Positions 1-7,910 of a DNA stretch of 26,773 nucleotides are shown here, piece after piece. Source of the stretch: Scatosoma sp045650185 (GTDB lineage Bacteria > Bacillota > Clostridia > Christensenellales > Borkfalkiaceae); assembly GCA_045650185.1 (NCBI GenBank), contig JAZRQY010000017.1, forward strand, positions 1 to 26,773, read 5' to 3'. A program made the position numbers and the translations under genes. The notes beneath the pieces are model-generated. The model ran no database searches. It worked only from the letters and a program-made list of their open reading frames with translations, and was not told where the DNA came from. The first letter of the stretch is position 1, and the number at the start of each line of letters is the position of its first letter.

Positions 1-305
1 AGGAATTCGCAATCCTGCACGATAACGTCAACAGCGGTACGTCTTACGCCTTGGTTGTCTTCATAGTTGCGGATTTGGATATGTCCGACAACGGCAACCT
101 TGTTTCCTTTCTTGGTGAAACGCGCGATGGTTTCTGCCATAGCGCGCCAAGCGGTACAGTTGAAGAAATCCGTTTGACGTTCGCCGTCTTGAGAAGAATA
201 ATTTCTGTTTACGGCAATAGCAAAATGACAAACCGGAACGCCGGAAGCGGTTTCGGTAAGTTCGGGGTCGCGCGTTAAGTTTCCGATTAAAAATACTTTG
301 TTCAT
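1..305 (-). CDS. ssb: Single-stranded DNA-binding protein, partial (3' end outside window)
   Basis: Reading leftward from an ATG at 303-305, the frame encodes MNKVFLIGNLTRDPEL followed by an OB-fold sequence with TDFFNCTAWR, KKGNKVAVVGHIQ and a final VIVQDCEFL. This is the classic N-terminal DNA-binding domain of bacterial SSB, which coats ssDNA during replication, repair and recombination. About 101 residues are visible; the acidic C-terminal tail lies beyond base 1. A GAGGG ribosome binding site sits 7 nt before the ATG. The gene lies 18 nt downstream of rpsF, as in the usual rpsF-ssb-rpsR operon of Firmicutes, so rpsR is expected next outside the window. It is likely co-transcribed from the rpsF promoter. 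Confidence 0.96.
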   Translation of the reverse strand, partial: MNKVFLIGNLTRDPELTETASGVPVCHFAIAVNRNYSSQDGERQTDFFNCTAWRAMAETIARFTKKGNKVAVVGHIQIRNYEDNQGVRRTAVDVIVQDCEF

Positions 306-323
306 ACTGTTTCCCTCGCCTTA

Positions 324-608
324 TTATGCAAGTTTCGTGATCATACGTCTCATAACGTCTGCGTCAATACCTGCAACACGGTTGAGCTCGTCCAAAACGT
401 TGCTTTCTGCTTCAAACGTCATAAGAACGTAATAAGCTTCGTTCTTATAGTTGATAGGGTAAGCGGTTTTCTTCGTACCCCACTTGTCCGTAGAAACAAC
501 AGCGCCGCCTGCATTCTTTACGATGTCCTCGTACTTTACAATTTCAGCAGCCTTTACTTCTTCCGTCGAGTCGTTGTTGAGCAAATACAGCATTTCGTAT
601 TTAGCCAT
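324..608 (-). CDS. rpsF: 30S ribosomal protein S6
   Basis: This 94-residue protein starts MAKYEMLYLLNND and ends DADVMRRMITKLA. It has the S6 pattern KYEMLYLL, a central GTKKTAYPINYKNEAYYVLMTF segment and the expected size of about 95 aa. S6 binds 16S rRNA with S18 in the platform of the small subunit. A very strong ribosome binding site (AGGAGGTG at 616-623) precedes the ATG. It is the first gene of the rpsF-ssb operon, with a consensus promoter and a hairpin leader that may mediate autoregulation. Confidence 0.97.
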   Translation of the reverse strand: MAKYEMLYLLNNDSTEEVKAAEIVKYEDIVKNAGGAVVSTDKWGTKKTAYPINYKNEAYYVLMTFEAESNVLDELNRVAGIDADVMRRMITKLA

Positions 609-634
609 AACGTTTCACCTCCTGGACTTATTCG

Positions 635-657
635 GCGCACCGCGGAATTCGGTACGC
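635..657 (-). promoter_or_regulatory. Candidate S6:S18 autoregulatory leader hairpin of rpsF
   Basis: In the rpsF 5' leader, 635-642 and 650-657 form an 8-bp stem (one G-U pair), with a 7-nt loop reading AATTCCG on the transcript strand. It lies about a dozen bases before the AGGAGGTG ribosome binding site. Known rpsF leaders bind the S6:S18 complex through a hairpin with a CCG triplet in a loop or bulge, and the loop here contains CCG. The hairpin is seen directly; the regulatory role is inferred from family knowledge and location. Confidence 0.5.
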
Positions 658-689
658 AAGGTTTATATGACACATAATCATACAGATAC

Positions 690-718
690 ATTATACCGAT
701 TTACTACTACGTAGTCAA
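690..718 (-). promoter_or_regulatory. Sigma-A promoter of rpsF-ssb
   Basis: On the minus strand TTGACT (713-718) and TATAAT (690-695) are separated by 17 nt. This is close to the sigma-A consensus and places transcription start about 75 nt before the rpsF start codon. Confidence 0.9.
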
Positions 719-748
719 CCGTTTTTATGCGTTTTTTGAAAAATAGTC

Positions 749-779
749 AAAAAAAAGAAGAGCGTTTTTTACACGCTCT
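749..779 (-). terminator. Intrinsic terminator, minus strand
   Basis: AGAGCGT (759-765) and ACGCTCT (773-779) form a 7-bp stem, followed on the minus strand by a run of eight T (749-756). It would end transcripts coming leftward through 940-790, either the long repeat-protein mRNA or a minus-strand RNA from the structured segment at 801-922. Confidence 0.8.
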
Positions 780-795
780 CTAATTATTATATAAT
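768..795 (+). promoter_or_regulatory. Possible plus-strand sigma-A promoter before structured segment
   Basis: TTTACA (768-773), 16 nt, TATAAT (790-795) on the plus strand. It would start RNA at about 802, exactly where the folded segment begins. The -35 box overlaps the minus-strand terminator and the -10 lies in an AT palindrome, so chance resemblance is possible. Confidence 0.4.
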
Positions 796-800
796 AAATA

Positions 801-922
801 CCACGGGATAGACGCGTGGCAGGCAGACCAATAGTAAAGCGCATTTATGCGCCGCCTGCAATGATGGGGCTACGCCAAAAACTAATCCCCCCCGATTTCA
901 CAGGGGGGGGATAATTATTTGG
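801..922. ncRNA. Highly structured intergenic segment, candidate small RNA or 3' UTR element
   Basis: This roughly 120-nt non-coding stretch is densely folded. CCACG (801-805) pairs with CGTGG (815-819). GCAGGC (819-824) pairs with GCCTGC (854-859) and encloses a GCGCAT/ATGCGC hairpin (840-853). A C7/G7 hairpin (886-908) extends outward with mismatches to CCAAA (875-879) and TTTGG (918-922). A plus-strand promoter-like sequence ends at 795. On the minus strand the segment lies between the stop codon of the repeat protein (940) and a good terminator (749-779). I do not recognise a known RNA family (not tmRNA, RNase P or SRP RNA). The transcribed strand cannot be decided from sequence alone. 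Confidence 0.4.
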
Positions 923-939
923 TTAGAAAATAGCCGTTA

Positions 940-3900
940 TCAGATGTAGGCAATGGCCGCCAGCAGAAGGGCAAGGTAATCGATCATCTCCGCTACGGTC
1001 AGTTCGCCCAGTTTTTCTTTTTCGCCGGTATAGAACGTCTGCCCTGCAATCTCTTTGACGATAGGCTTATACAGAATGTTGCCTTGGGCTTCGGTTTCGA
1101 ATTTAATGAGGCCGTCGTTGTGAAGGTCGTACAAAGTAGCGTCGTTGACGTTCGAAGAGATATTGTTCATGGCGTCGTTCATGTTTGCCAAAGCGTAGAG
1201 GTATTCCGTTTCAGAGCTGTCCTTAAGCAGGTATTTCCAAGTTCCCTTCAGAGGGGAAGGCGCAACTTCGCCACTCTCGGCGAACGTCCAAGTACGCGTA
1301 TTGTTTTCAGCGTGGTCGGTGTATACGACTTCTTTCCAGACGAGCTCTGCGCCCTCGGTTACCTGTACCGCCGTGACAAGCTTGCCGTCAATTTCCGCAT
1401 AGCTATAAATGCTGTTTTCGGGGCTTTCATCCATAACCGTCTGTATGGAGATGGTTTGAATTTTTGCGCTGAAATCGCACAACCTTACGTCTTTCATATG
1501 GGAGAGGATTCCTTCCGCGGTTGCCTCGTCACCAAGAGCTTCGCTCACGGTCAGCACGTTGATCATATCGTCGATGATTTTCGAGCTGTCGTCCATGAGC
1601 TCGCCCAGCGTGCGGACCTTGTAATTAGGATCGTTTTCGTCCGGCTGAGTCATGTTATACAGGATGAAATTCATCCTCGCGTCGTTGTTTTCGTCGGATT
1701 TGATGATTTTTCTCAGTTCAATTCCCTTAATTAAATCGTTGGAGTTGGCGCCCATCAAGTCCCCAATAGTACGACGGCTGCTAGGATCGTAGGAGATGGT
1801 GTTGCCGATGATTTCATAGTCGTTGCCGTATGCCAAGGCGAGCATGAAATCGGGAGATTCGTAGGTTAATTCTAATACGGTATCCAGATAAACGGCCTGC
1901 AGCAGGGTATGGGTATCCTTCATGTCGTGAATGGTGCGCGCATGATGATACAAACCGTACGTTTCAGAGTTGGGATCGTTGTCCTTCAGCCAAATAATCT
2001 GCTTATTTTCTCGATCCAGCGTGTAGTGGATGCCTTCCGTGCCGTAGGCAATCTGCACCATTAAGGGGTTTTCTGCAGTGAACTCATCATCGAAGATATC
2101 GAGGTCGAGCGCCGCCGAAAGCTCGATACGTTCAATGAAGGTTCTCGATAAGTAGCCACGCAAATCGCTCATTTTTGTCTTGCTGTGGTATTGACGGGTG
2201 TCGTTATCTGCCGTATAATTCTGCGCGTTTTCCAATAAGTGGAATACGTCGTAGCCACCGTTGGGATTTTCTTTGATGTATTCTGTTTTGTCTTCGCCGA
2301 CTCTGACGGAGAAGATACCGCTTTCCACCTCTTCGATCATCACACCGATGAAGATGTGTTCTTCGTCGTATACAGTGTTGTCGGTAACGTAGTAGCGTTT
2401 AGGCAACATTTTTACAAAGTCGCGGGTCGGGTCGCTGTCGTTGGGATCAGCGTCAATCAAAACGTAGTGCGTATACTCGTTACCGTACGCCAAGGCGCGG
2501 ATGACGGGCGCACTGGCTGCGCTGACGTTCATCAGCGTTTCCACCGTAATGTTGTCGAAGAGGGAGTTCCCTTTTCCGTCCAACAAGTCGCCAAGGGTGT
2601 TTTGAGTATAGTATTCTCCGTTTTCATCCTTCAGCCATCTCCAGTCGTCGTCGATGCCGTCGCCGTTGGTGTCGATCAGCTCGTAGCAAACTCCCTCTTC
2701 ACCGAAGACGAGGGGAATTAACAACGGATCTGCATCTTTTTGCATGGGGGATTCGATAGCAAGGAGGGTTCCCAAAGAAATATTTCTGAGGATATTCATT
2801 CCGTTGCCGTCCTCAATCAGCTTGTTCAGCGTGATGGGGGAATTGATGGGAATGATTCTGTTGTTTGTGCCGATGACGTAGTCCGTGCCCTCTTCGCCGT
2901 AAGCGATGGCAAGCAAAATCGGGTCGGACGAGCCGTTCAATCTCAATATATCGCCGAGGGGAACACCGCCGACGACCGCCAAGAGGTTTGCGTTTTCGCC
3001 GAGAATATCGGATACGTAAGGGCCTTTTCTGGTCTGCGCTACGTCGGAAACGTATACTTGATAGTATTGTAAGTCGCCGTCTGCGCTAAGGAATTTTAAG
3101 GAGCCAATGGGCGTTTGGTTGCTGTCGAATACTTCGTATTGATAAGTGGAACCGTCCGAGGTCTGTTGAATAACGTTGTCGTTTTCGTCCTTCCATACGC
3201 CGTCGCCAACGTAGCCAAATTCCACGTCGTTGGGCGAAGTGAATACCATGGATTGCTCATCCGAGTTCAGCTGATAGGTCTTAGGCAAAGGCGAAATGGA
3301 ACCATCTACGTTCATGACGTAATCTACGTTTTCTTCGCCGTAGACGAGGGCGCGAATGATGGGGTCGTCCGTGTTGACGTCACCGCCAAGCGCTTCTATC
3401 AGGCTGTAGAAGGTGAGGCCGTTTAAGCGTTTGGAAAGCTGTTCTGCGTTGGTCAGCGAGCCGATGGTAACGCTGGTTGACGTACCAATCATCTGCACCG
3501 TGCCGTCCTCTAAGATGATGTAATCCTCGCCCGGTTCGCCGTAGCAAATCATCGCGAGTACGCCTTCGACGGGGTTTTTCGTAACCGATTCCACCAAACG
3601 CGCGACGTCGGTGTTGTTGATTGTTGCGCTGAGGAAGTCCCCTAAAGCGGAGAAGGGGGTGGACATCAAGGTTTCGTAATCGATGCTGATGCCAAATTCG
3701 GCAACGGAAGCAATCAACGACTGTACGCTTGTGCCGACCATAGGGGAGATGGCGTTCAAGGTATTCAAACTGCCCGTTCCGTCTTGCATTTGCCCTGCGG
3801 TGCCGATAATCGTTTCAACGAGGCCGTATATACTGGAATCGCCGTACTGCTCGTTGATGAATTGCGTGTAGTCAATTTCCATCCCGGCAAGGTCGTTTAC

Positions 3901-4116
3901 CGTCCCAACGGCGTCCTTGATTTTTACTTGCGTGGCGGTGTAGTAACCCAAGCCAACGATACCGCCGAGCGTGCCGACGATACCTAAGACAAAGCCAAGC
4001 AATAAGCATAATATTTTACCGAGAATACCGCTCTTTCTTTTCGGTTTCGGTTCTCTCCGTTCCCTGCGACGAGCGTTTTGGTTGTTTTGGTTGTTTGATT
4101 GTTCGTTTCTTGCCAT
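940..4116 (-). CDS. Large membrane-anchored tandem-repeat protein, unknown function
   Basis: The protein has 1058 residues from the ATG at 4114-4116, chosen because GGGAG lies 6 nt upstream; an in-frame ATG 15 codons earlier has no ribosome binding site. The N-terminus is Asn/Gln-rich and then strongly basic (RRRERREPKPKRK). A Gly/Leu-rich transmembrane helix follows at residues 31-59 and the rest is predicted extracytoplasmic. The body repeats a unit of about 70 residues: T(L/I)GDL, an amphipathic stretch with IxLxxLL, DPxLxALxYGEEGxDYxI. The YG(E)-type core occurs near residues 192, 259, 406, 471 (as FGEEG), 544, 691 and 763. Intervals are about 65-73 or 147 residues; the 147 ones hold extra YxVxD-type inserts. 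I recognise no named domain. It is transcribed alone from its own promoter. A cell-surface or envelope role is inference. Confidence 0.85.
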   Translation of the reverse strand: MARNEQSNNQNNQNARRRERREPKPKRKSGILGKILCLLLGFVLGIVGTLGGIVGLGYYTATQVKIKDAVGTVNDLAGMEIDYTQFINEQYGDSSIYGLVETIIGTAGQMQDGTGSLNTLNAISPMVGTSVQSLIASVAEFGISIDYETLMSTPFSALGDFLSATINNTDVARLVESVTKNPVEGVLAMICYGEPGEDYIILEDGTVQMIGTSTSVTIGSLTNAEQLSKRLNGLTFYSLIEALGGDVNTDDPIIRALVYGEENVDYVMNVDGSISPLPKTYQLNSDEQSMVFTSPNDVEFGYVGDGVWKDENDNVIQQTSDGSTYQYEVFDSNQTPIGSLKFLSADGDLQYYQVYVSDVAQTRKGPYVSDILGENANLLAVVGGVPLGDILRLNGSSDPILLAIAYGEEGTDYVIGTNNRIIPINSPITLNKLIEDGNGMNILRNISLGTLLAIESPMQKDADPLLIPLVFGEEGVCYELIDTNGDGIDDDWRWLKDENGEYYTQNTLGDLLDGKGNSLFDNITVETLMNVSAASAPVIRALAYGNEYTHYVLIDADPNDSDPTRDFVKMLPKRYYVTDNTVYDEEHIFIGVMIEEVESGIFSVRVGEDKTEYIKENPNGGYDVFHLLENAQNYTADNDTRQYHSKTKMSDLRGYLSRTFIERIELSAALDLDIFDDEFTAENPLMVQIAYGTEGIHYTLDRENKQIIWLKDNDPNSETYGLYHHARTIHDMKDTHTLLQAVYLDTVLELTYESPDFMLALAYGNDYEIIGNTISYDPSSRRTIGDLMGANSNDLIKGIELRKIIKSDENNDARMNFILYNMTQPDENDPNYKVRTLGELMDDSSKIIDDMINVLTVSEALGDEATAEGILSHMKDVRLCDFSAKIQTISIQTVMDESPENSIYSYAEIDGKLVTAVQVTEGAELVWKEVVYTDHAENNTRTWTFAESGEVAPSPLKGTWKYLLKDSSETEYLYALANMNDAMNNISSNVNDATLYDLHNDGLIKFETEAQGNILYKPIVKEIAGQTFYTGEKEKLGELTVAEMIDYLALLLAAIAYI

Positions 4117-4190
4117 AAAAAACTCCCTTTGCCGTTTGAGCTCGCTTTGCGGCGCGCGCATGCGCCCAGCGAGAAATATAGTACAAAGCT

Positions 4191-4219
4191 ATTATAACGC
4201 ATATTTTTTCAAAATGCAA
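4191..4219 (-). promoter_or_regulatory. Sigma-A promoter of the repeat-protein gene
   Basis: On the minus strand TTGCAT (4214-4219), 17 nt, TATAAT (4191-4196), about 75 nt before the start codon at 4116. Confidence 0.75.
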
Positions 4220-4237
4220 GTATTCAAACGAAGAAAA

Positions 4238-4257
4238 TTTTTACCAAGTGGTAAAAA
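4238..4257. promoter_or_regulatory. Perfect inverted repeat just upstream of the repeat-protein promoter
   Basis: TTTTTACCA (4238-4246) and TGGTAAAAA (4249-4257) are perfect 9-bp arms around a 2-bp centre. The repeat lies 19 bp upstream of the -35 box at 4214-4219 and directly downstream of the phosphoribosyltransferase terminator. It could be a protein-binding operator. It overlaps the terminator's U-tract, so it may instead be part of termination. Confidence 0.35.
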
Positions 4258-4291
4258 AAGAAGCGATAGCGGTATTTTTTCGCCATCGCTT
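4253..4291 (-). terminator. Intrinsic terminator after the phosphoribosyltransferase gene
   Basis: 4281-4291 and 4261-4271 form an 11-bp stem with one G-U pair, followed on the minus strand by C and a run of seven T (4253-4259). It lies about 27 nt after the stop codon of the gene at 4318-4860. Confidence 0.88.
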
Positions 4292-4317
4292 GTAATGAAA
4301 TTGCCGTATTGTATGCG

Positions 4318-4860
4318 TTAAAGGAGGGGAATTACGCCAAGATAGATGATATCTTCACGATTTGCGGCGTCGCCCTCTGCCAAAACGAACGCTTTTTTAT
4401 GCAGAATACCGCCTGCTTTTTCCACGAGTGCTTCCAAGCCGAGGAGAGATGCGCCCGTAGATACTACGTCGTCTACGATAGCAACCTTCTTGCCCTTTAA
4501 CAGTTCGACGTCGTGCTTGGAAAGGTACAGCTTTTGTTCTTTGCCCGTCGTAATCGACGCGTCGATAGAAACCTCGATACCGTCCTGAACGTACAGTTTT
4601 TTGCTCTTGCGCGCTACCGCGTAATATCTTTGTCCGAGCTCTCTCGAAACGCAGTGCGCCAGCTGTAATCCCTTCGATTCTGCGGTGAGTACCACTTCGC
4701 AATCCTCTAAATGCTTTGCAAGCAACTTTGCGCAATGTTCGGTCAGTTCGTTGTCGCCGTGTAAGTTAAAAAAAGCGATATTGATGCCCGAGGGAAGGGG
4801 AAGAATGGGCAATTCGGCTTTAAAGCCTTCAAAATCTACTACGTAAACGTTCTTGCTCAT
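4318..4860 (-). CDS. Phosphoribosyltransferase family protein (adenine/xanthine PRTase-like)
   Basis: The product has 180 residues. The PRPP-binding loop KVAIVDDVVSTGAS lies at about residues 125-138, with the acidic pair and the STG turn typical of type I phosphoribosyltransferases. An upstream VVLTAESKGLQLAHCVSREL segment matches the adenine and xanthine PRTase fold. Family members join a purine base to PRPP in the cytoplasm to salvage nucleotides; which base is used cannot be read from the sequence. The length fits Apt (170-180 aa). The gene stands alone between its own promoter and terminator. The AGG before the start lies in a short AGGT/ACCT hairpin (on the minus strand), which might dampen translation. 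Confidence 0.85.
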   Translation of the reverse strand: MSKNVYVVDFEGFKAELPILPLPSGINIAFFNLHGDNELTEHCAKLLAKHLEDCEVVLTAESKGLQLAHCVSRELGQRYYAVARKSKKLYVQDGIEVSIDASITTGKEQKLYLSKHDVELLKGKKVAIVDDVVSTGASLLGLEALVEKAGGILHKKAFVLAEGDAANREDIIYLGVIPLL

Positions 4861-4896
4861 AGGTAAAAACCTGCCTTGATTAGTCTTTCTACTACC

Positions 4897-4925
4897 ATTG
4901 TAGCATTTTTTTACCCAAATGTAAA
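4897..4925 (-). promoter_or_regulatory. Sigma-A promoter of the phosphoribosyltransferase gene
   Basis: On the minus strand TTTACA (4920-4925), 17 nt, TACAAT (4897-4902), about 37 nt before the start codon. Confidence 0.85.
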
Positions 4926-4986
4926 CCCCTTATCGACAAAAAATAAAAAAATTTTCCCGTTCTTGTCGGCTTACTAAAAAAGTCGA

Positions 4987-5015
4987 TTGACAAACGGCGG
5001 TCGTTGTGTTAGAAT
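4987..5015 (+). promoter_or_regulatory. Sigma-A promoter of recX-birA-nnrDE
   Basis: TTGACA (4987-4992), 17 nt, TAGAAT (5010-5015). The recX GTG lies 37 nt after the -10 box. No SOS-type LexA box is obvious around it. Confidence 0.85.
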
Positions 5016-5051
5016 AGTACCGCTATACTGCCCCAAGGAGAAGAACGCCAA

Positions 5052-5675
5052 GTGGAAATTACCGCTATCACCCCACAAGTTAAGGATAAAGCCCGTTGCT
5101 CGATTTACGTAGACGGGCGGTTTTACTGTGGGCTGGCGCTGGAAACGACGGTCAAACACCGCCTGAAGGTGGGGCAGATTGTGTCCGAGGATTTTTTGAG
5201 TGATATCCAGTTGGAGAGCGAAAAGCGCACCGCCTTTGATAAGGCGCTCACCCACCTTTCTGCCACGCAAAAGACGGAAAAGGAAATGCGTGATTACCTG
5301 CAAAAGAAGGGGTATCTGCCTGCGACCATAGAGTACGTGTTAGACAAGTTGCGCGGCTACGATTTCGTCAACGACGAGGCGTACGCAAAGGCGTACGTTT
5401 CGGCAAAGTCGGGGCGCAAGGGAGAACGATTGTTGCAAAGAGAGTTGCGCGCCAAAGGGATTTCCGACGAGGCGGCAGAGGCGGCGCTTTCGGATTTGGA
5501 CGAGGAGTCGCAGATCGAGGCGGCAAAGGGCTTATTAGAAAAATATTTGCGTGGCAAGGCAACGGATACAGCGACCCTGCAAAAGGCGTATCGGCACCTT
5601 CTGTCCAAGGGCTTTTCCTTTGACGTGGCAAAGTCTGCAATTTCGGCTGTCTGTGACGACCAAGAATTGGAATAA
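5052..5675 (+). CDS. recX: Regulatory protein RecX
   Basis: The product has 207 residues, within the Firmicute RecX range. It is made of the three-helix RecX repeats: KALTHLSATQKTEKEMRDYL near residue 64, KLRGYDFVNDEAYAKAYV near residue 98 with its FxxDxxYA core, and the R-x-KGI segment LLQRELRAKGISDE near residue 126. RecX binds the RecA filament and modulates recombination and SOS. The start is GTG, with AAGGAG at 5035-5040, 11 nt upstream. It heads a three-gene operon with birA 17 nt downstream. recA is not in the window. Confidence 0.92.
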   Translation: MEITAITPQVKDKARCSIYVDGRFYCGLALETTVKHRLKVGQIVSEDFLSDIQLESEKRTAFDKALTHLSATQKTEKEMRDYLQKKGYLPATIEYVLDKLRGYDFVNDEAYAKAYVSAKSGRKGERLLQRELRAKGISDEAAEAALSDLDEESQIEAAKGLLEKYLRGKATDTATLQKAYRHLLSKGFSFDVAKSAISAVCDDQELE

Positions 5676-5692
5676 GAGGGGGCAGGTACGGA

Positions 5693-6397
5693 ATGAATTA
5701 TAAAAAATATTGCTTTGATTGTATCCCCTCTACGCAGGATTTTCTGCGTGAAAAGCGTGCGAAAGGCGAAAACGCCGTGGCGGTGGCAAAGTCGCAAAGC
5801 GGTGGTAAAGGCACGAAAGGACGCTCGTTTGAAAGCAACGAAGGGGGGCTTTGGCTGTCCATTTTGCTCTTTCACGAGGGCGCCTTGGCGCAGGACGGAT
5901 TTTTGATGATGGCGCGCTCTGCCGTGGCGGTGTGCAAGACGTTGGAGAGCTACGGCTTACAGCCAAAAATCAAGTGGGCGAACGACGTGCTCGTCGCAGG
6001 AAAAAAGATTTGTGGCGTGCTGACGGAGAACGTCTGTCAGGGGAATCTTATCACATCCACGCTGTTTGGTATCGGGCTGAATATCAACAATACGCTTGGC
6101 AAGGAACTGCAAAATATCGCCACTACCTTGCGTGAGCAGACCGGCAAGGAATACGATTTGCAAGAGGTGGAGGAGAGGTTGCTTGCCTACTTCTTTGCTC
6201 CCTTTGCTTTTTCGGAATATGCCGAAAGGTTGGCGTTTTTGGGGCAGGAAATTGCCTTTTGCGTGGGGGATAATACCTTTACGGCTACCCTTTTGGGGGT
6301 GAGCGAACGAGGGGAATTGTTGCTTGAGGTAGACGGTCAGAGAACGAAGTATGCTTACGGCGAAATATCGCTGTCGAAAGGACGGGAAAGGGTATGA
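5693..6397 (+). CDS. birA: Biotin-[acetyl-CoA carboxylase] ligase (catalytic form, no HTH)
   Basis: The product has 234 residues. It shows the biotin protein ligase signatures STQDFLRE near the N-terminus, SGGKGTKGRSF (the biotinyl-AMP loop, variant of GRGRxGR), GGLWLSILL and KIKWANDVLVAGKKICG. It activates biotin with ATP and transfers it to the acceptor lysine of carboxylase carrier proteins. The N-terminal winged-helix repressor domain of E. coli BirA is absent, so this is a mono-functional (class I) ligase. Its stop overlaps the start of the next gene (ATGA), suggesting translational coupling. Confidence 0.93.
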   Translation: MNYKKYCFDCIPSTQDFLREKRAKGENAVAVAKSQSGGKGTKGRSFESNEGGLWLSILLFHEGALAQDGFLMMARSAVAVCKTLESYGLQPKIKWANDVLVAGKKICGVLTENVCQGNLITSTLFGIGLNINNTLGKELQNIATTLREQTGKEYDLQEVEERLLAYFFAPFAFSEYAERLAFLGQEIAFCVGDNTFTATLLGVSERGELLLEVDGQRTKYAYGEISLSKGRERV

Positions 6398-7908
6398 GAT
6401 ACGTATTGACAACCGAACAGATGCGTGAAGCGGATACCTTTACCGTGCGGGATTTAGGCGTGCCTGCGCTGGAACTCATGGAGAGGGCTGGCTCGGCCTT
6501 GAAAAAAGAGGCGGAACGGCTTGCCCCGACGGGTAAAATCTTGGTGGTTTGCGGCGGTGGAAACAACGGTGGCGACGGCTTTGTGTGCGGTAGGTTATTG
6601 CTTGCCGCAGGCAGAGAGGTGGACGCCGTTTTCTTTGCGGAAAAGCGCACGCACGAATGTGCGGTGACCTTGTCGGAATTTATGCTAAACAACGGCAAAG
6701 TGTTCGACGAAATTCCCGACGGGGAATACGCTTTGGTCGTGGATTGCTTGTTTGGTACGGGATATCGCTATCGCGAGGACGAGCGTACTGCGGCGGCGAT
6801 CCGTAAAATCAACACCTTAAAAAAGCGTGGGGCAAAAGTCCTTTCTGCGGACATTCCGTCGGGTGTTTGCGGAAACAGCGGTATCGCCAAGGGCGAGGCT
6901 GTGGAGGCAGATTGCACGCTTTGTCTTGGGGAGATTAAGGCAGGGGTGGTGCTGGCGGACGGCCTCGATTATGCAGGGGAAATCGTGCGCGCAGACATTG
7001 GAATCGTACTGCCTGCCTTCGACGAGGAAGGACACGGCTACGCGAGGCTGGTGGAAGGGGCAGAGGTTGCCGAGCATATCCCTCTGAGAAAACGCAATTC
7101 CCACAAGGGCAATTACGGCAGAGCTACGGTGGTCGCAGGTAGTGAAAAATACACGGGCGCGGCGTATTTGTCCGCGGTGGCGGCGGTGCGTAGCGGCGCA
7201 GGGTATACCACTCTATTGTTGCCGAGCGCTCTCTTTCCGCTGTTTGCATTAAAAATCCCCGAAGCGTTGTTAAAAACAACAAACGACGGGGGCAGGTACG
7301 CATTTAACGAGGAAATTATGGCGGAAATCCCCAAGGGCGCGGTGGCGTACGGCATGGGTATGGACGTTTCCGAGGAGGTTGCAAAGGGGGCAGAATATCT
7401 GCTTTCCCACCACGAGGGAACGCTGATTTTGGATGCGGACGCATTAAATTCCCTTGCGATGTATCGAAAGGATAGCTTATCGGAGATGTTTAAAAACGCA
7501 AGCTGTGAGGTGGTGCTTACACCCCACCCTCGTGAGTTTGCTCGCCTCATCGACAAGCCTTGCGAGGAAGTGTTGGAAAACGCTCTGTCCTTGGCGCAGG
7601 CGTATGCGAAGGAGTGGAATGCGACGGTGCTTTTAAAGGGTGCGGCGACCATTTTGACGGACGGCAAACGCACCCTCATCAACACCAGCGGTACGGCAGG
7701 TCAAGCCAAGGGTGGCAGCGGCGACGTGTTGTCGGGTGTGATAGCAGGGCTGTGCGCCTCGGCGTTGAACGGATTTGACGGGGCGGTGTGCGCGGCGTAT
7801 CTGTGCGGTAAGGCCGCCGAGCTTGCCACCGCCGAGATTGGCGAATACTCTCTGACGGCAAGCGATGTCATCGGGTACTTAGGTAAGGCATTTTTGGCGT
7901 TGCGTTGA
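6394..7908 (+). CDS. nnr: Bifunctional NAD(P)H-hydrate epimerase / ADP-dependent dehydratase
   Basis: The product has 504 residues in two domains. The N-terminal YjeF_N epimerase domain (about 1-215) has CGGGNNGGDGFVCGRLL and VVDCLFGTGY. The C-terminal ribokinase-like dehydratase domain (about 230-500) has GSEKYTGAAYLSAVAAVRSG, VVLTPHPREFARL and GGSGDVLSGVIAGL. The protein repairs damaged NADHX and NADPHX, using ADP as the energy source. The fusion is the common bacterial arrangement. It overlaps birA by 4 bp. Only 2 bp separate it from the convergent gene ending at 7911, with no obvious terminator between them. Confidence 0.95.
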   Translation: MRYVLTTEQMREADTFTVRDLGVPALELMERAGSALKKEAERLAPTGKILVVCGGGNNGGDGFVCGRLLLAAGREVDAVFFAEKRTHECAVTLSEFMLNNGKVFDEIPDGEYALVVDCLFGTGYRYREDERTAAAIRKINTLKKRGAKVLSADIPSGVCGNSGIAKGEAVEADCTLCLGEIKAGVVLADGLDYAGEIVRADIGIVLPAFDEEGHGYARLVEGAEVAEHIPLRKRNSHKGNYGRATVVAGSEKYTGAAYLSAVAAVRSGAGYTTLLLPSALFPLFALKIPEALLKTTNDGGRYAFNEEIMAEIPKGAVAYGMGMDVSEEVAKGAEYLLSHHEGTLILDADALNSLAMYRKDSLSEMFKNASCEVVLTPHPREFARLIDKPCEEVLENALSLAQAYAKEWNATVLLKGAATILTDGKRTLINTSGTAGQAKGGSGDVLSGVIAGLCASALNGFDGAVCAAYLCGKAAELATAEIGEYSLTASDVIGYLGKAFLALR

Positions 7909-7910
7909 GG

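Noticed and set aside
801..922. 6S RNA, tmRNA, RNase P or SRP RNA
   Set aside because: Conserved cores of these RNAs (for example GGAAGCAGCC of SRP or the RNase P GAGGAAAGUCC) are absent, and the fold is short and multi-stem rather than one long bubble-bearing hairpin.
1084..3426. Several long open frames on the plus strand (up to about 216 codons) opposite the large repeat-protein gene
   Set aside because: They are mirror frames of a clearly repetitive minus-strand protein, have no ribosome binding sites and show no recognisable domains.
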